Origin: Rhyacophila brunnea
Taxonomy: Eukaryota; Arthropoda; Insecta; Trichoptera; Rhyacophilidae
DNA: 64,000 bases
NCBI GenBank assembly: GCA_022495005.1
Contig: JAGYXB010000665.1
Span: 868,001-932,000, forward strand
Direction: 5' to 3'
Part shown: in pieces, positions 13,254 through 25,382 of the stretch
How positions within the stretch are numbered: position 1 is the first letter of the stretch
How the letters are laid out: the number at the start of each line of letters is the position of its first letter
The notes under the pieces: generated by a model
Databases searched by the model: none
Seen by the model: only the letters and a program-made list of their open reading frames with translations
What the model was told of the DNA's origin: nothing
Translations under genes and position numbers: made by a program

Positions 13254-15479
13254 CGCACCCCCAGTAAAATACTGTAGTAAGTCAAAAATTGGCATTTTGC
13301 AGGAGAGCCATTTGAAGTTTCAAATATTCTTTGTAAATACAGGAAAAGTCTGAATGTAAAAATTATTACTCATTTTTATGGAAAAACATGATCTATTTTC
13401 AACTGTATTCATCATTTTTCTCTAAAACATATACAAACGGAGATATTTGAATATTTCTGAGTTACGACTGTATTTTATTAGGATATTTGACAATTTCATG
13501 GTAAAATTTGAATCAACTCAATACTTTCTATGTAAATTTTCCTACCATCACTCTAATAATTTCAACTAATTTGTTGGGCACTGTAAAGGAAGGTTTTCAA
13601 AATATTAAGTTATGGTACAATCTTTAAAGATTTATTGAAAAAAAAGAAAAATACAATTATTAGTTCAAAACAACAAAAAAATACTTAATTATTTAATTTA
13701 ATGGGAAAATAATTTTTTTACATACGATTTTCAATTTTTAAACATCACTTGGAAGAGAAGCAAAAAATCATAATAAAATTCACGATGTTTAGCGGTGCAG
13801 AGGAAAGCAAATCCTTCTTTTTAATTGTCGTTATTTTTGGCCACACTTGATATGCTTTGGATATATTGAGACCATCCATTGGTAACGGTTTTCCTATTTG
13901 CTGTTGTCGAACATTCAATTTCCTACATTCTTCATGATAACTGGTTTTAAAAAAAAATAATGTATGGATAGTCTCTGTCTACTTTTATAACTTTAATCTT
14001 CTGCCACAAAACTTTTTCTCCATTTTCATCCGTGTTGTAATTTTTACCGATTTCATCTGCTAGTTTTTTCATGTTGAGAAAATTATTTGTCGTCATGGGT
14101 TTAACTATGTATGGTTGTCCTGTTTTCTTACTTGTTTGTACAATGGTAATCATTTGGCTGGGCACAAATATTGGTCCACTTTTTAGAGCCCTGGTTTTCT
14201 GCTGCTCAATTGTAGAATGGACGATATCGCCTTCATTTTGTTTATTCCCGGTGGCATATAAATACATTGCAGCAATGTATTTATTTTTATTCTGCCCGGC
14301 ACAATTGTCACTGTAAAAAATAAAATGCTCATTGTGGTGATATTTTTTACATGCATTGTAATCGAGTACACAGCTACCAATTTTATTGGATCCTCATGCA
14401 GCTTGACTCTCGTCCCACATGTATCAGTTTGCAATATTTTCAGTGATATTATAGACTGTACGATTGTACATTGCCAAACTTTCGTTTATAATAGAAAGTT
14501 GACACATTTCCGCAAGGAAGCGGTAAAACAGCCTGAAAATCATATACAGCTACATTAATGACGCTATCTTGGCCATTAGTTCGGGACTCTGCTACGTCTT
14601 TGATCTTTTCATCCCTTGCCTCTTTTTTCCAGGTTGATGTGTCTCATATTTTTCTTGAAGTTGTTTTTTTTCATCTGGTGGTGAAGAATTATTGTATAGG
14701 TCGCATTCAACGCACAAATCTTTTTTTAGGCTTAAAGAAGCCAATATTAAATTCGTCATTAAATATAGATGCGTATAATAGTGTTCTTTTCCAAATGGCA
14801 TATTGCTGTCAGCTTGTTGTTTTTTGTATAACCGATACATTTCAACAATTGTTAATTTACCATCTAAATACAATTTGGACGTCTGTGCACGCAAATAATG
14901 TTACTCGATCACTGGGAAAGACTTAATGTGAGCTCTTATATAATTTTTTTAAACATCACTAATTTTTTTGTGATTTTTGTGATCTCTTTGTTCTGGAATT
15001 GGCGTTCCGGAAAGAAGATCTCTTGTTTTCCATGCAGTGGAGCAGTACCTTTCACTCACCCCAAATGTGTTGATAAAGTATTTTTTGCATATTTATTGTA
15101 TTTTACTTCCTTTTAATTGTTGATAACAAAAATTGTTGCCTCTGCTGCTTCCAGTTTTTTTTGTTTGAATACTTTTGAACAATAATATCCATGCAATTAG
15201 TGAGAAAATTACGCTGTATCTCAAGATTTTCCTGTAGTAACAGAGTTACAACAGTATTTTTTTGAAAAGTATTGTTTTAGTTTTTTAGAAAGCTTCTTGT
15301 AAAATACTGTCGTAACTTAGTTGCAACACTATTTTATTATCTATTCAACAGTTTTCGGAAAGTAATGTACTGTATTAAGTGCTTTCTCTCCGACACTATT
15401 TGAGTTTGAGATACGATAGTATTTTATTAAAATAGCAAAAAAAAATACGAAAATACGACAGTATTTTACTGGGGGTGCG
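13254..15479 (-). mobile_element. 2.2-kb DNA transposon with CGCACCCCCAGTAAAATACT ends
   Basis: The first 22 bases (CGCACCCCCAGTAAAATACT then GT) are repeated perfectly inverted at the right end, and the element is flanked by AAAT at 13250-13253 and 15480-15483 (candidate 4-bp target duplication). It carries a broken protein gene on the minus strand. I cannot assign a superfamily with confidence. Confidence 0.8.
13940..15090 (-). pseudogene. broken transposon protein with DNCAGQNKN motif (DUF7869-like)
   Basis: Minus-strand pieces in order: HYLRAQTSKLYLDGKLTIVEMYRLYKK (about 14910-14830), then KKDLCVECDLYN and an E/K-rich stretch, then HFIFYSDNCAGQNKNKYIAAMYLYATGN (about 14330-14245), then QNEGDIVHSTIEQQ, SGPIFVPSQMITIVQTSKK and a charged C-terminus ending near 13947. 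From memory this is the layout of a widespread insect transposon-encoded family that I associate with DUF7869; the DNCxGQNKN motif resembles an RNase H-like catalytic strand. Damage: an in-frame TAA in IE-stop-HYLR near 14904, a break or intron between the middle pieces, and an apparent deletion joining YATGN to QNEGD. Upstream coding sequence is not traceable. Confidence 0.6.
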
Positions 15480-15923
15480 AAATATTATAAATATTATTGG
15501 AACGGTTGCACTTACCTCAAAATACATCAGTCAGACGCAAGTGTAGACGGCGTTTACACTTTCCAATAAATGATCGCCATGGGAGATTATGTTTTCGTTT
15601 AGCTTCTAAAAGTATTGCATGAACTAATGCAAATATTTTGATTATTTCTTGAAAAATGTTTAAATTTCTTACGAAAGTCTGTAACTTATTTATTAATTAA
15701 AATAATTCATCAACTGAAGTGTGTTTTTTTCTGTGACACTTTCCTCAGTTCAATACAAAGTGGGTGGTACATGCATTTTAAGGTCGATGTCTATACTTGC
15801 CATTTTTGAGTGAAAAGTGTAACTAAGGTACCCTTTTAAAAAAATCATACAATTAATAACTAGATACATAAAAGAGTTTTGGTATTTTTTCTATTTAGTA
15901 ATACATTTTAATAAACGATTCAC

Positions 15924-16065
15924 AGGCGGCTCTCGTGGTGCAGTGGGGAAGGCGCTGGCCTTCCGCCTGAGAGTTATGGGTTTGGTACCCGGTGAGGACA
16001 CAACATTTATCTGTTTTTTCTTAAAGCCTGGGTGTTTGTGATTGTTCAAAATTACCAACAACCAC
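15924..16065 (+). mobile_element. tRNA-derived SINE
   Basis: A-box-like GTGGTGCAGTGG and B-box-like GGTTTGGTACCC, spaced about as in a tRNA, followed by a T-rich body. No acceptor-stem pairing, so it is a SINE and not a tRNA gene. Confidence 0.55.
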
Positions 16066-16182
16066 CTTGAACGAAGAAGCAAGGACATGGTTATTAATAA
16101 TTCGAAAAAAAATGATTCATAACCATTAAAGAAATATATACAATTTCTTCAACTAATAATCCTAAGGTGATAAGTTAAAATC

Positions 16183-16572
16183 GGGTTTGGGTCGAAATCC
16201 CGAAGGCCGGAATCCCGAAGGCTGAAATCCCGAATGGCCGAAATCGAGATTGTGCAATTATTGATGTTTGTATTTTTTATTCTTCGTTTATTTATATTTG
16301 CACAAAAAATGGGTTTCTGTCTCTTTGTAAAAGTTGCGCAATTCAAGATTGCGCAACAATTGGTGTTTGTATTTTTTTATTTTTCGGGATTTCGGCCTTC
16401 GGGATTCCGGTCATTCGGGATTTGGGCCATTCGGGATTTCAGCATTCGGGATTTCGGCATTCGAGATTTCAGCCTTCGGGATTTCGGCTTTCGGGATTTA
16501 GGCTTTCGGGATTTCGGCCATTCGGGATTTCAGGATTTGGGATTTCGGCCTTCGAGATTTCGTCCGGCACCC
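16183..16572. mobile_element. 390-bp Mutator-like element made of a CGGGATTT minisatellite
   Basis: Flanked by a perfect 9-bp duplication GTTAAAATC (16174-16182 and 16573-16581). Ends are imperfect inverted repeats (15 of 20 positions, both starting GGGT, core CGAAATC). The right arm, about 16380-16565, is a tandem array of a roughly 14-nt unit TTCGGGATTTCGGC; a few units in the opposite orientation form the left arm. A 9-bp duplication points to the Mutator superfamily. No coding capacity. Confidence 0.7.
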
Positions 16573-16599
16573 GTTAAAATCAATTATTAAAAAAAAAAA

Positions 16600-17617
16600 C
16601 TGTAACACTTCCCCCGGTTTACTATATTATATGTTTATCAATATTTTTCATATATGTGAACAGATGGTTTCCCGATTGCCTTTGACGAGAGGTTGCAAAG
16701 TTATAAAGCAATCCGCATGTTACAATACACTTACTTGATTCACGTTAGTACCTAAACAATATAATATTGTAGAGTAAAGTAAACTTTAGTGTTGAGGAGG
16801 ACAACTTTAGCACTTAGCAGCCACCGCAAGTAGATATTTACGTATATACCTTTGTCCAACAATATTGCTTCGGGCTCTTTAAGCAATTGCGGTATCCATA
16901 TTAACTTCCGCACATTCGCTAAGGCTTTCTAAGTCCGTGTTATTTTGAATCGTACACATAATAGGCGGTTAAATGAGAACCACTATTGGCACTACAGATA
17001 CATATATGACGACAGCTCGTATCGTCATAAATAGTAAATAAAATTATATAAAAGTACTTGATACTTTTGCAACTAACTTTGAATATAAGACATGATATTA
17101 TTCTGCACATATATGTTCGTATATAATGTTACCAAATATCATAATGCCTAAATCCCCCATCAACAATCCTCCAATCGACAGAGTTGAGAATATAATGATA
17201 ATATTATTGTAACTGTAAATGAGTCAAGGCTAAACGATGATGCACAGCGAAACAAACAAATAGTACGTTACCGTTATCTGTTTCTAGGCAAACGAGGGAT
17301 CGAGGGTAGGTACGGCCAGTCGGCTAACTACCCTTCAGCCCTTACGTCGCCTCCAAATACGATTCGCTACCTTTTTCGCGCCACAGCGCGCCTTTACAAA
17401 TGTTATTAACAATTAATTGTTTATCGTCAAGCGAAATATACTTACTTAATGTCCCTGAATCGGTGTTTTTAATAAGTGGAAAAGTGTAAATCAACACCCT
17501 CCGCAACCCATACCTATCAATAAATATCTTGAACTTCCCGTTAATGTAACAAGTAATATAATCATTTGCCAAAAGTCAATAACAGTAATAAGGAGCTGCG
17601 GCTTTTTAGTAGCTAGC
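16600..17617. other. unassigned AT-rich DNA
   Basis: A minus-strand frame at 17342-17572 (YITCYINGKFKIFIDRYGLR) is stop-free for 76 codons. No family recognised; likely chance or decayed repeat. Confidence 0.4.
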
Positions 17618-17625
17618 ATCTAGAT

Positions 17626-19670
17626 CAGAGGTTCTCACGTGAAATTTAACTGTGGCCGCACAATTATTGACATTGGAAGTTCTATGGAAACGTCTGGTGG
17701 CCGCACCAAATTTCACTATTGTTGTGATTGAAAAAATTATAAGTAGCTAAATTTTATTTACTAAAAAAATGAATACATTTTGGCGTAAGCTCGTAGTGGG
17801 CCATTTTTTGTCATCATCTTCTTGAATTTTAAAATGCCGTTCCATAGTACTTATGTGGTTTTATTTGTTTAATTACAATTTTACAAATCACGCAAACGGC
17901 GACTATACAATCTTGTATATTCATATTTTAAACAAACAAATATTTTTCTTCCCATTCTTTGTGAAACTTTCTCTACTCTCCCCGAAAAGTACGACTTTGT
18001 TAAGCTGGTATTTCCAAAGTCTTCGCACCACTGTTTGAATTATCTTGGCTAGATTCAGCTGAACATACATCTTTCTGAATATTCTTAGAAAAAAAAATTA
18101 TATCCATTTTTAAATGGGTTGAATCAATTATTTCTCTTTAGAACCAAAATAATGTAGAATAAATTAATATACAGATGTTTTCCTAAACATAAAAAAAAAA
18201 CAAAATAAAAATACTCACTGTAAAACTGGACGTCTTTAGATAAACTCTTACTGAAGATAATCACACGATTACAAAATGAATAAACGTAGGTTCTGACTGA
18301 AATATTGTAATGTAGCCCGAAGAGTCCAATAACAACAAATTTGAAAATAGTATTACCTCATCTCTCTCTTTCGAATACGATAAGTATTAAATAAAATGGT
18401 GACGACTTTTTCCATATTTCGTCCCACATTTAAATAAATGCGTCAACTTGTATGGTACCAGCAGAAATTTCAGTCACAAACGGACTATTTCATACGTCAT
18501 GTTCTCATCACAAGAACACATTATAGATCATTTGAGCGGGAAAGAATTTTATAAATAAATGTTTGAAATATTATTCTATAAAGCGCTGGTGGCCGCAGCG
18601 AAATCCTCTGGTGGCCACCAGTGGCGGCCGGTGGTCTTCAGAATAGCATTTTCTGGTAGTGCGCAATGGTTTACCTTCTATATCCAGCATTGGAGCATAG
18701 GGCAGCATAAGTTCACGCCACTTCCCTCGGTTCAACGCCAACTCTTGCGCCTCCCGCCATGTCAGACCTGCAGCACGTAGGTCACTTTTGTAGCATCGCT
18801 GCAGGGTGAGAGAGGGCCGGCCATGGCAACAAAACCCTTGAAGCTGTGCCATAAGGGTACGCAGTGTCACACTCTTTGGCTGCATCAGGAATACTTGTCC
18901 TAGCCACGTACAGGTCGTAAAGCGTCTCTCCATGATTACCTTAATTACCGAAGGCTGCCGTGTCAATAAGCTAAGATAATATCGTTTAAAAAGACCGAAA
19001 CGTCGAACTTCTCAAAAAGTAAATTAAAAATGTGTGTTTATTTATTCTATTTCATAAAAAAGTTTTTAAACAGATTTCATTTCAGCAGAATGATTTAATA
19101 TCAATAAAGAAAAATAAATGTCACGGTTTATGGCTTAACGCTCCGAACAATGAATGCGTCAGGCAAATAAATAACCGCTGATGTATTTTTTTTATATTAA
19201 ATGTATTTGAGTGGTTTAGAAATAAATGCGGCAGTTTCTATGTTCGTTAAAGTTTGGCGATTCATTAAATCTTAAATGTGGAATTGTTAAAAATTAACTT
19301 GCCAACATTGTTATAAAACAGAAACTGCCGTTTTTGTTTCTAGAGTCCTAATTTCGTGCGCCGATCATAAAGTGTGTAAAAAATGCTACACAAAACGCTA
19401 CCACGAGAACATTGGACTGCCGTTTAAGAAGTATACAATGACCTCATTGTAATCCTGAGCAAACTGAAAATCCATTTGGATCACAATCACTTTGCGCCCA
19501 TGAACGGAGTATTGTTCATAATACTGCTACATATTCTACTTCGCGAAGTGAGTGATACACATATGAATAACAATGATAAGTTGAGTGATGTTTTCAAAAA
19601 TGCAGGCAGTGCGTAGCACTTGGATGGTATTAGAGAAGCCACCGCTGGTGGCCACACATGAGAAACCCTG
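17626..19670. mobile_element. hAT element, about 2.0 kb
   Basis: Perfect 8-bp target duplication ATCTAGAT (17618-17625 and 19671-19678). Termini CAGAGGTTCTCACGTG and, inverted, CAGGGTTTCTCATGTG match the CAG-GGTTCTC ends common in hAT elements. GTGGCCGC and GGCCACC subterminal repeats lie at both ends. No readable transposase was found; a LINE fragment lies inside (18560-18966). Confidence 0.8.
18560..18966 (-). pseudogene. LINE ORF2 C-terminal fragment
   Basis: The minus strand encodes about 131 residues without a stop, including LGQVFLM, GRPSLTLQRCYKSDLRAAGL, TWREAQELALNRGKWRELM and YAP. This is the recognisable tail of RTE-like reverse transcriptases (RGRP, DL-AAGLTW--A, R--WR-L). The 25-kb LINE ends with the same motif set (LRDAGLIWNDARKRA). 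It lacks any RT catalytic motif and is a 5'-truncated insertion within the hAT element. Confidence 0.75.
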
Positions 19671-19711
19671 ATCTAGATAGATCATTCAGTAGTATTTTTA
19701 AATCACTATAG

Positions 19712-21390
19712 GGTAAGAGGTACAATGATGGGCCAGTTAAGCGAATGGCTTGCTTTGATCGGTCAGAACAAGCTTATTAATGCGGTTTTATTAAAATGCA
19801 ATTTTTTTTCGTGTTTACAAAGCATCCATATTGATATATATGTATACATATTTTATAATACCTAACATGGTTATTACAAAAAATATAAAAGAAAAAAAAA
19901 TCGCAAAAAGTACAGTGATGGGCCACACTCAGATAGTGATCGGCCACTTTCCAGATAGTGATGGGCCACCCGTCTTTTTCTGCATAAATTAAACAACTAA
20001 GGCTTACTTTTCAATAAAATATTGAATCAACGTGCCTAATCTTATGATATAATCAACAAACATACTCCTTTATCTCACCGTTGATGTAATAAAAGAGGAT
20101 AGAGTGACAGAGAGTGTATTCTAAGGTCTTAGAAAATTATCGACCTGTCTGTTGAATACTTCACCACCTGAGTCACTAAATAAAACATCAATCTCAATTG
20201 GGACATGGACCTGCTGAGATTTTGGAACGCAATTTGAATGGAAGCTATCTTTATACACTGAACATTCTAATTTATTACGATGTTTTATTATTATTTCACA
20301 AATCGCACAACGATTTTGGCCGCCATTTTTTAAAGTTTATTATTTTTGATTGCCTCCTACTTTCAATTGCCTCATTAAAATGTGCCATTTTTTTATCTCC
20401 CTCTGCACTTTTTTGTTTTCCGTTTTTTGGTCTTAAATATCTCTATATTTTTGCATAGTAATGGCGAATGGAACTCTTTGTAAAAAATGTTTATCGTTTA
20501 TTTTTGGTATCTGAGGCCATGATAATGTTTGAATTAGAACTGTAGATATTATATTTACCATATTTTCATATATTTCTTCCATGCGTTCAGTATCTATTGC
20601 CATGTTGCATTCTCTCTCGGCACTAACACATTAGATAAATTTAATTGGGTTATATTTTCTATGCTCTAGCTGTTGTCAGATAATTTTTTCCTCAATCGGT
20701 AGGTATGGTGTAAATTTTTTTATCTGTTTACCTCCGCTAGTATTTTGAATATTTTTAAGGTTTTCGTCTGTTTAATTGCCCACTACATCGTAAAATCTTT
20801 AAGGATGAAAACAGCATTTTGCGATATTTTGCAGCTTTAACTGGAGGGAAAACAGTTATATCTATAGGCTGAAGAATCCTAAGTGCATTAAGATTATAGT
20901 GCTATAAGATGTATTTCAAATAAAATTTTAGACAAAGCTCACTAACTTGGTAGATAAGATGTGACTTATGCCTTTCGATAAATAATATAGGAAACTCTAT
21001 ACCCACAGTAACCAGATTCGGATAGAAAATATTTCCAATGTATTGATATCGATCGTGACAATCCGATTTTTTTTTTTTGCAACTTCACACAGTGATCCCC
21101 CATTTTTATAAAAGTATGCAACAGCATCATCTATAGTTTTAACGTCATACGTTAAACTTAAATTATTCAATATTTTGATATTATGAAAGAAATGTGAAGT
21201 TAAATGTTTCTAAATACAGTGATCGGCCATGTGGCCAACGACTGTTTAAAATTAAAATAACATAAAAATAAAAACGGCAGATACCATACTGCATTATAAA
21301 TATTGTATTTAGCATAAAAAAGTTAATTAAAAGTAAAAAACCATTTTTTCAGTCATGGACCAGCCCGGCCCATCATACAACTGTCACATA
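19712..21390 (-). mobile_element. pogo-like (Tc1/mariner superfamily) element
   Basis: TACAATGATGGGCCAG at the left is matched inverted by the complement of GGCCCATCATACAAC at the right. The internal motif CAGTGATGGGCCAC recurs near 19913, 19962 and 21218. A minus-strand DDE transposase remnant lies between the ends. Confidence 0.7.
20780..21075 (-). pseudogene. pogo/Tigger-type DDE transposase remnant
   Basis: Minus-strand translation gives DRYQYIGNIFYPNLV, EFPILFIERHKSHLIYQVSE and then LRILQPIDITVFPPVKAAKY. In live relatives the second block reads roughly FVDGHxSH, with a catalytic Asp, and the third LQP-D--VF-PLK. Here the Asp-Gly is Glu-Arg, and stops occur between the blocks. This covers only the C-terminal half of a DDE domain; the DNA-binding end is unreadable. 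Confidence 0.65.
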
Positions 21391-22167
21391 TAATTAGTGC
21401 AGTAAATGGCCACCCAGCTAGACATGTCATTTTAATTTAAAATAGTCGTAGACTTAACATAATTATATGTTTGAATATCCAGCATAACGATTATTAAATA
21501 AAAAGTATAATTAGTAATATAGTTAAAGAGATCTTACCTTATAAAGTATGTTATTTCCTTAACAAAAAGTTAAGCGATTGTCAGACAAAATTCAAAACGT
21601 GTGACTTGGTATACAAAATGGTCACTTATATGGTCAGTCCTGCTACTTATACAGGAAATAATGTGCTAGAACCGAAGTATATGATGTTGTGAGTCACATA
21701 TAGGAACAAATACCCATCATTTAAGGGGGGACATGCTCGTCGTAGGTCAAAATTGAGTTTTTATTGTATTTTCAAACCATGATCCTGGACACTCCTTAAA
21801 CGTTGAAGATAATCTATTTATATAATTTTGAAGCCTTATTATCCTTTATAGTTATTTTAAACATTTGATGACTGCATAAAGTATTTTTGTTACATAAAAT
21901 AGTATTCTTTTAAACCTCTCGCTCTAATGTTTTAGAATATAGTCATATTTCGGTACATAACTGTGCAGTGGTGTTAAGATTTTTTACATTTATTAATTTT
22001 TAAACGCATTTATGAAACCATTAGTATAATTTATTACGAGATAATTTTTGTAAAATATTCACGATAAAAAATTATATTGATAATCTCTGTGATCCCAAAT
22101 TTGACAAGAATTAGGCATTTTATTATTCAAAAATCGGCAAGATTAACACATTTGAAGATAATTCTAA

Positions 22168-22610
22168 AGATACTCATTATAAGCTATATCTTTGACCATT
22201 CAAGTGTGATAAACATCCTACGAATAATGATTGCTTTATAATAATTATTGACCTAAGAATAAGAAAGTGTTTTTTTGAAATACGCCATTTCTTTTGGCAT
22301 TCCCCAGTAGTTAAGCTACAACATACGGCCGTAGCCATGAATTGACAAACTATAATTAAAGTAGGGAGTAAAATTATGTTAACGCGCGTATTTTTTACTC
22401 CCTTTTTTACTCCCTACTTCAATTAAAGTTTGTCAATTTATGGCTACGGCCGTATGTTGTAGCTTAGCCACTGGGGAATGACAAAAGAAATGGCGTATTT
22501 CAAAAAAACACAACCTTATTCTTAGGTCAATAATTATTATAAAGCAATCATTATTCATACGATGTTTATCACACTTGAATGGTCAAAGACATCGCTTATA
22601 ATAAGTATCT
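22168..22610. repeat. near-perfect 443-bp foldback (MITE-like)
   Basis: The left arm (22168 to about 22370) and right arm (about 22405-22610) are inverted copies differing at a few sites, with a short centre containing TTAACGCGCGTA. Shared blocks include CATACGGCCGTAGCCAT and ATTATTATAAAGCAATCATT. No ORF and no clear target duplication. Confidence 0.85.
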
Positions 22611-22684
22611 AGTTATTAAACAGTAGAAAGTGTATATACATAAATTATAAATTAGATACAATGAAGTATGCCGAATGAGCTAAG

Positions 22685-22920
22685 TGGATCCTATTTTAAG
22701 AATTTATAAAACAATGTGATCCTATACTCATCATCGCGTAGGTGGAATATGTCAATATCCGAAGCGATTTGGTTGAACAGAGTAATTACCTTCCCAATTG
22801 GCAGTACCAATGTCAGGTTAGTTCTGCACCTTGAGAGAACAAATAGCTGATGATTCCGATTTATAAGATAGTTGTCAGGGATACACAGGTTAATTCTACC
22901 AAGAATACGCAACCGACTAA
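22685..22920 (-). pseudogene. non-LTR retrotransposon ORF2 C-terminus fragment
   Basis: The minus strand reads RINLCIPDNYLINRNHQLF, RCRTNLTLVLPIGKVITLFN, SDIDIFHLRDDEYRITLFY and then a stop. The R-RTN---P------FN----DIF-----FR layout is the usual extreme C-terminus of jockey/I-type ORF2 proteins. A diverged copy lies on the plus strand at 60235-60400. Confidence 0.55.
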
Positions 22921-23654
22921 TTAGAAACCGGGCGTGCTAGCCTCCCCTCGACGGCGGGCATATAAGTAAGATAACTTAATGACGGTAATAATATAAATTA
23001 TGATTCTTTTAATTACTTCATGATACTGTAAAGGTCGATGCTCATGAAATAAAATAATATTTGTTAATCATAATAATTTTAAGATTTTTTCATTAAAAAT
23101 AAAGTGCTTTTTAAAAACAAACCATATTTAATTAATCTACTTACAAAAGTATTTAATTATATATTTCACTGAGTTTTCGCATGACCTTTGGGATTATGGT
23201 TGCAATCAAAAACTTGCTTTATATTTTGTCTGCAATAAACGGAGACCACTCCAACATTTAATAGCCAAAGTTTTGACCGGAATCTTCCACTAAAGCGAAG
23301 AAAATGAGCAAAGAAAAGTCGAAATAAAACATAAGTCTTTGAGTTTTTTTTTTTATAAAAAACCAGTTTGATGAGCTTTGCTGAGTTTACAGCGTTATTT
23401 TAAAGTAGACTTTATTCTAGAGACCGCAAGCCAATCATTATTAAACACAAAAAAAACACATTTTGTAGCAGAGTCATGACTCATAACTCATAACAGATGG
23501 TTATAATTATATAACGTTTTATAAATACCTAAAATAATTACCTATACTTATAAGTTTTCTATTTTTTCAATATCAACTAGTAACTCATCTTGTTCAATTG
23601 TACGCGAACTATAGGCACGGTATAATAATTATCACCGCGTCCTATCACACATAT

Positions 23655-23815
23655 AAATGGTACGACTCCATTGGACAGGTCATGCCTCAAAAATGGAAAA
23701 CATACAACCACAAAAGAGTCGAATCTTCAACATACCAAAAGGGAAAAAGGGAGGGGGGGGAGCTAAATCTTCCAAGAGAGCTGCGGTGGTTCCTAATTCT
23801 TAGTTGGGCTGACGC
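23655..23815 (+). pseudogene. possible LINE ORF2 tail fragment
   Basis: One frame reads LHWTGHASKMENIQ and PKGKREGG, resembling the WTGH-RM and GKR-RGRP region of LINE proteins. It contains stops and a G-rich run. Confidence 0.35.
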
Positions 23816-23884
23816 CAAGCCTCTGTCATTAATAAAAACATAATATAATAAATTAATCACAAAAAGGTGACCCTCTTAGCTGCA

Positions 23885-25165
23885 AAAATTACCGATGGAT
23901 TACGCTACTCAGCGTTCTGGGAAAGATTTTGGCAAACATCCTCATGGTGAGAATAGGGGACCCGATAATGCACGACCTTAAACTAGGCAGGGTTTCTACC
24001 TGGATGAGCGTGTGGTGACTAAATCCTCAACCTTCGATGTCTTCTCCATCAGATCCATAAACTGAACAGTCTGTTGGCCTGATGATTTATGGATTATGAG
24101 AAGCCTTTTGACAGTCCGCATCGCCCCTCTCTCTGGAGGATACTGGGGGCATACAGAATCCCTCCCAAGATCATTGCCATAATCAAATGCCTGCACGATA
24201 ATAGCGAATGCTGTGTCACAATTGGTGACACTGTCACGGAATTGTTCGGGGTCATGACTGGAGTCAGACAGGGTTGTGTCCTTGCTCCATTTCTCTTCAT
24301 CATCCTATTTGACTTCATACTACGGAAGTCAAAATCTTCTGGCCGAGGCATATCTATTACCCCCATGGTGAAGTTATGCGACTAGGAATACGCCGATGAT
24401 GCTGTCTTATTCGACAACTCAATCGAGAACATTCAAGAGACAATCGATAGGTTCAACCAACGCGAAGAAAATCAATGTTTTGTGCAATAGTACTAGTCCT
24501 GATCCAGATTTCTCTCTGATTACTGCCGGGTAAATCATCGAGAGCGTCGACAGCTTCAAATACATGGGGGTACACATCACGGCAGATAGTATTTTGCAGA
24601 GAGAGCTTGCTATTCGAATGGTAATGGCTGGAGCAACATTCAACCTGATGCGGAGTGTCTGGGAGTTGGGACTAACGATTGTACTCGGTCAAATCTAAAT
24701 GCCGCATAATCGATACTTGCATTCTAACGCTGCTGCTTTACGGTGGAAAATCATGGCACCTTACGAAGGCTCATATCAACCGTATACTGAGCTCCGAATA
24801 CAGTTGCGATGGATACTGGGTGTCTGGTGGTATAACTTTAGGAATAACGAGGAGATAGGATAACGCACCAAGCAGTCTCTCATCATGCTAAGAGTTAGGA
24901 GGCAACGTTGGTCCTAGTTCGGTCACGTGGCAGAAGAGAACTTCAACCTGGCTTGCACTTTCTTCAAGCCAACCGTATTCCGGCGTCCTAGAAGGCGGCT
25001 AAATACTATCGATAGAGTGTATACGGCGGAACTACGGGATGCTGGTTTGATCTGGAACGATGCAAGAAAACGAGCAACAGGGATTCTTGAAGGCGGCGCG
25101 TGGTGTCCATATGCTCCAACTAAGGGGCGGATATGGCCGAAGAATTATTATATATTATACATTAG
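23885..25165 (+). pseudogene. RTE-like LINE reverse transcriptase, broken
   Basis: Plus-strand blocks in order: GITLLSVLGKILANILM, MDYEKPFDSPHRPSLWRIL (RT domain 3; usually DYEKAFDS), RQGCVLAPFLFIILFDFILR, EYADDAVLF (RT catalytic YADD, about 24388-24414), IESVDSFKYMGVHI, TFNLMRSVW, RWILGVWWYNF, RRPRRRLNT and LRDAGLIWNDARKRA. At least four stops interrupt it, one (TAG at about 24383) immediately before YADD, plus frameshifts. The endonuclease domain is missing, as in 5'-truncated copies. A separate short piece of the same family lies at 28285-28365. Confidence 0.8.
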
Positions 25166-25382
25166 GTATGTGAAATAATATCATATGAATATTGTACTTT
25201 TACCAATATTTGTGTGTTTTTTTCATATATTTTATTTAAAGAGCATTTTTTACAATATATTACTAATTATATTTTAATAATAATTACAGTTTGGATTTAT
25301 TAACCTAGTTCCTGTTAACTAATCACCATTTTAACGATGATAATCTTTTTATGTTAATCATATGAGTGTATATATTTTATTT

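Noticed and set aside
14071..15116. Several plus-strand frames of 70-122 residues
   Set aside because: They are antisense shadows of the transposon protein on the minus strand.
16234..16590. 118-residue frame rich in RDFG repeats
   Set aside because: It is only the translation of the CGGGATTT minisatellite inside a non-coding element.
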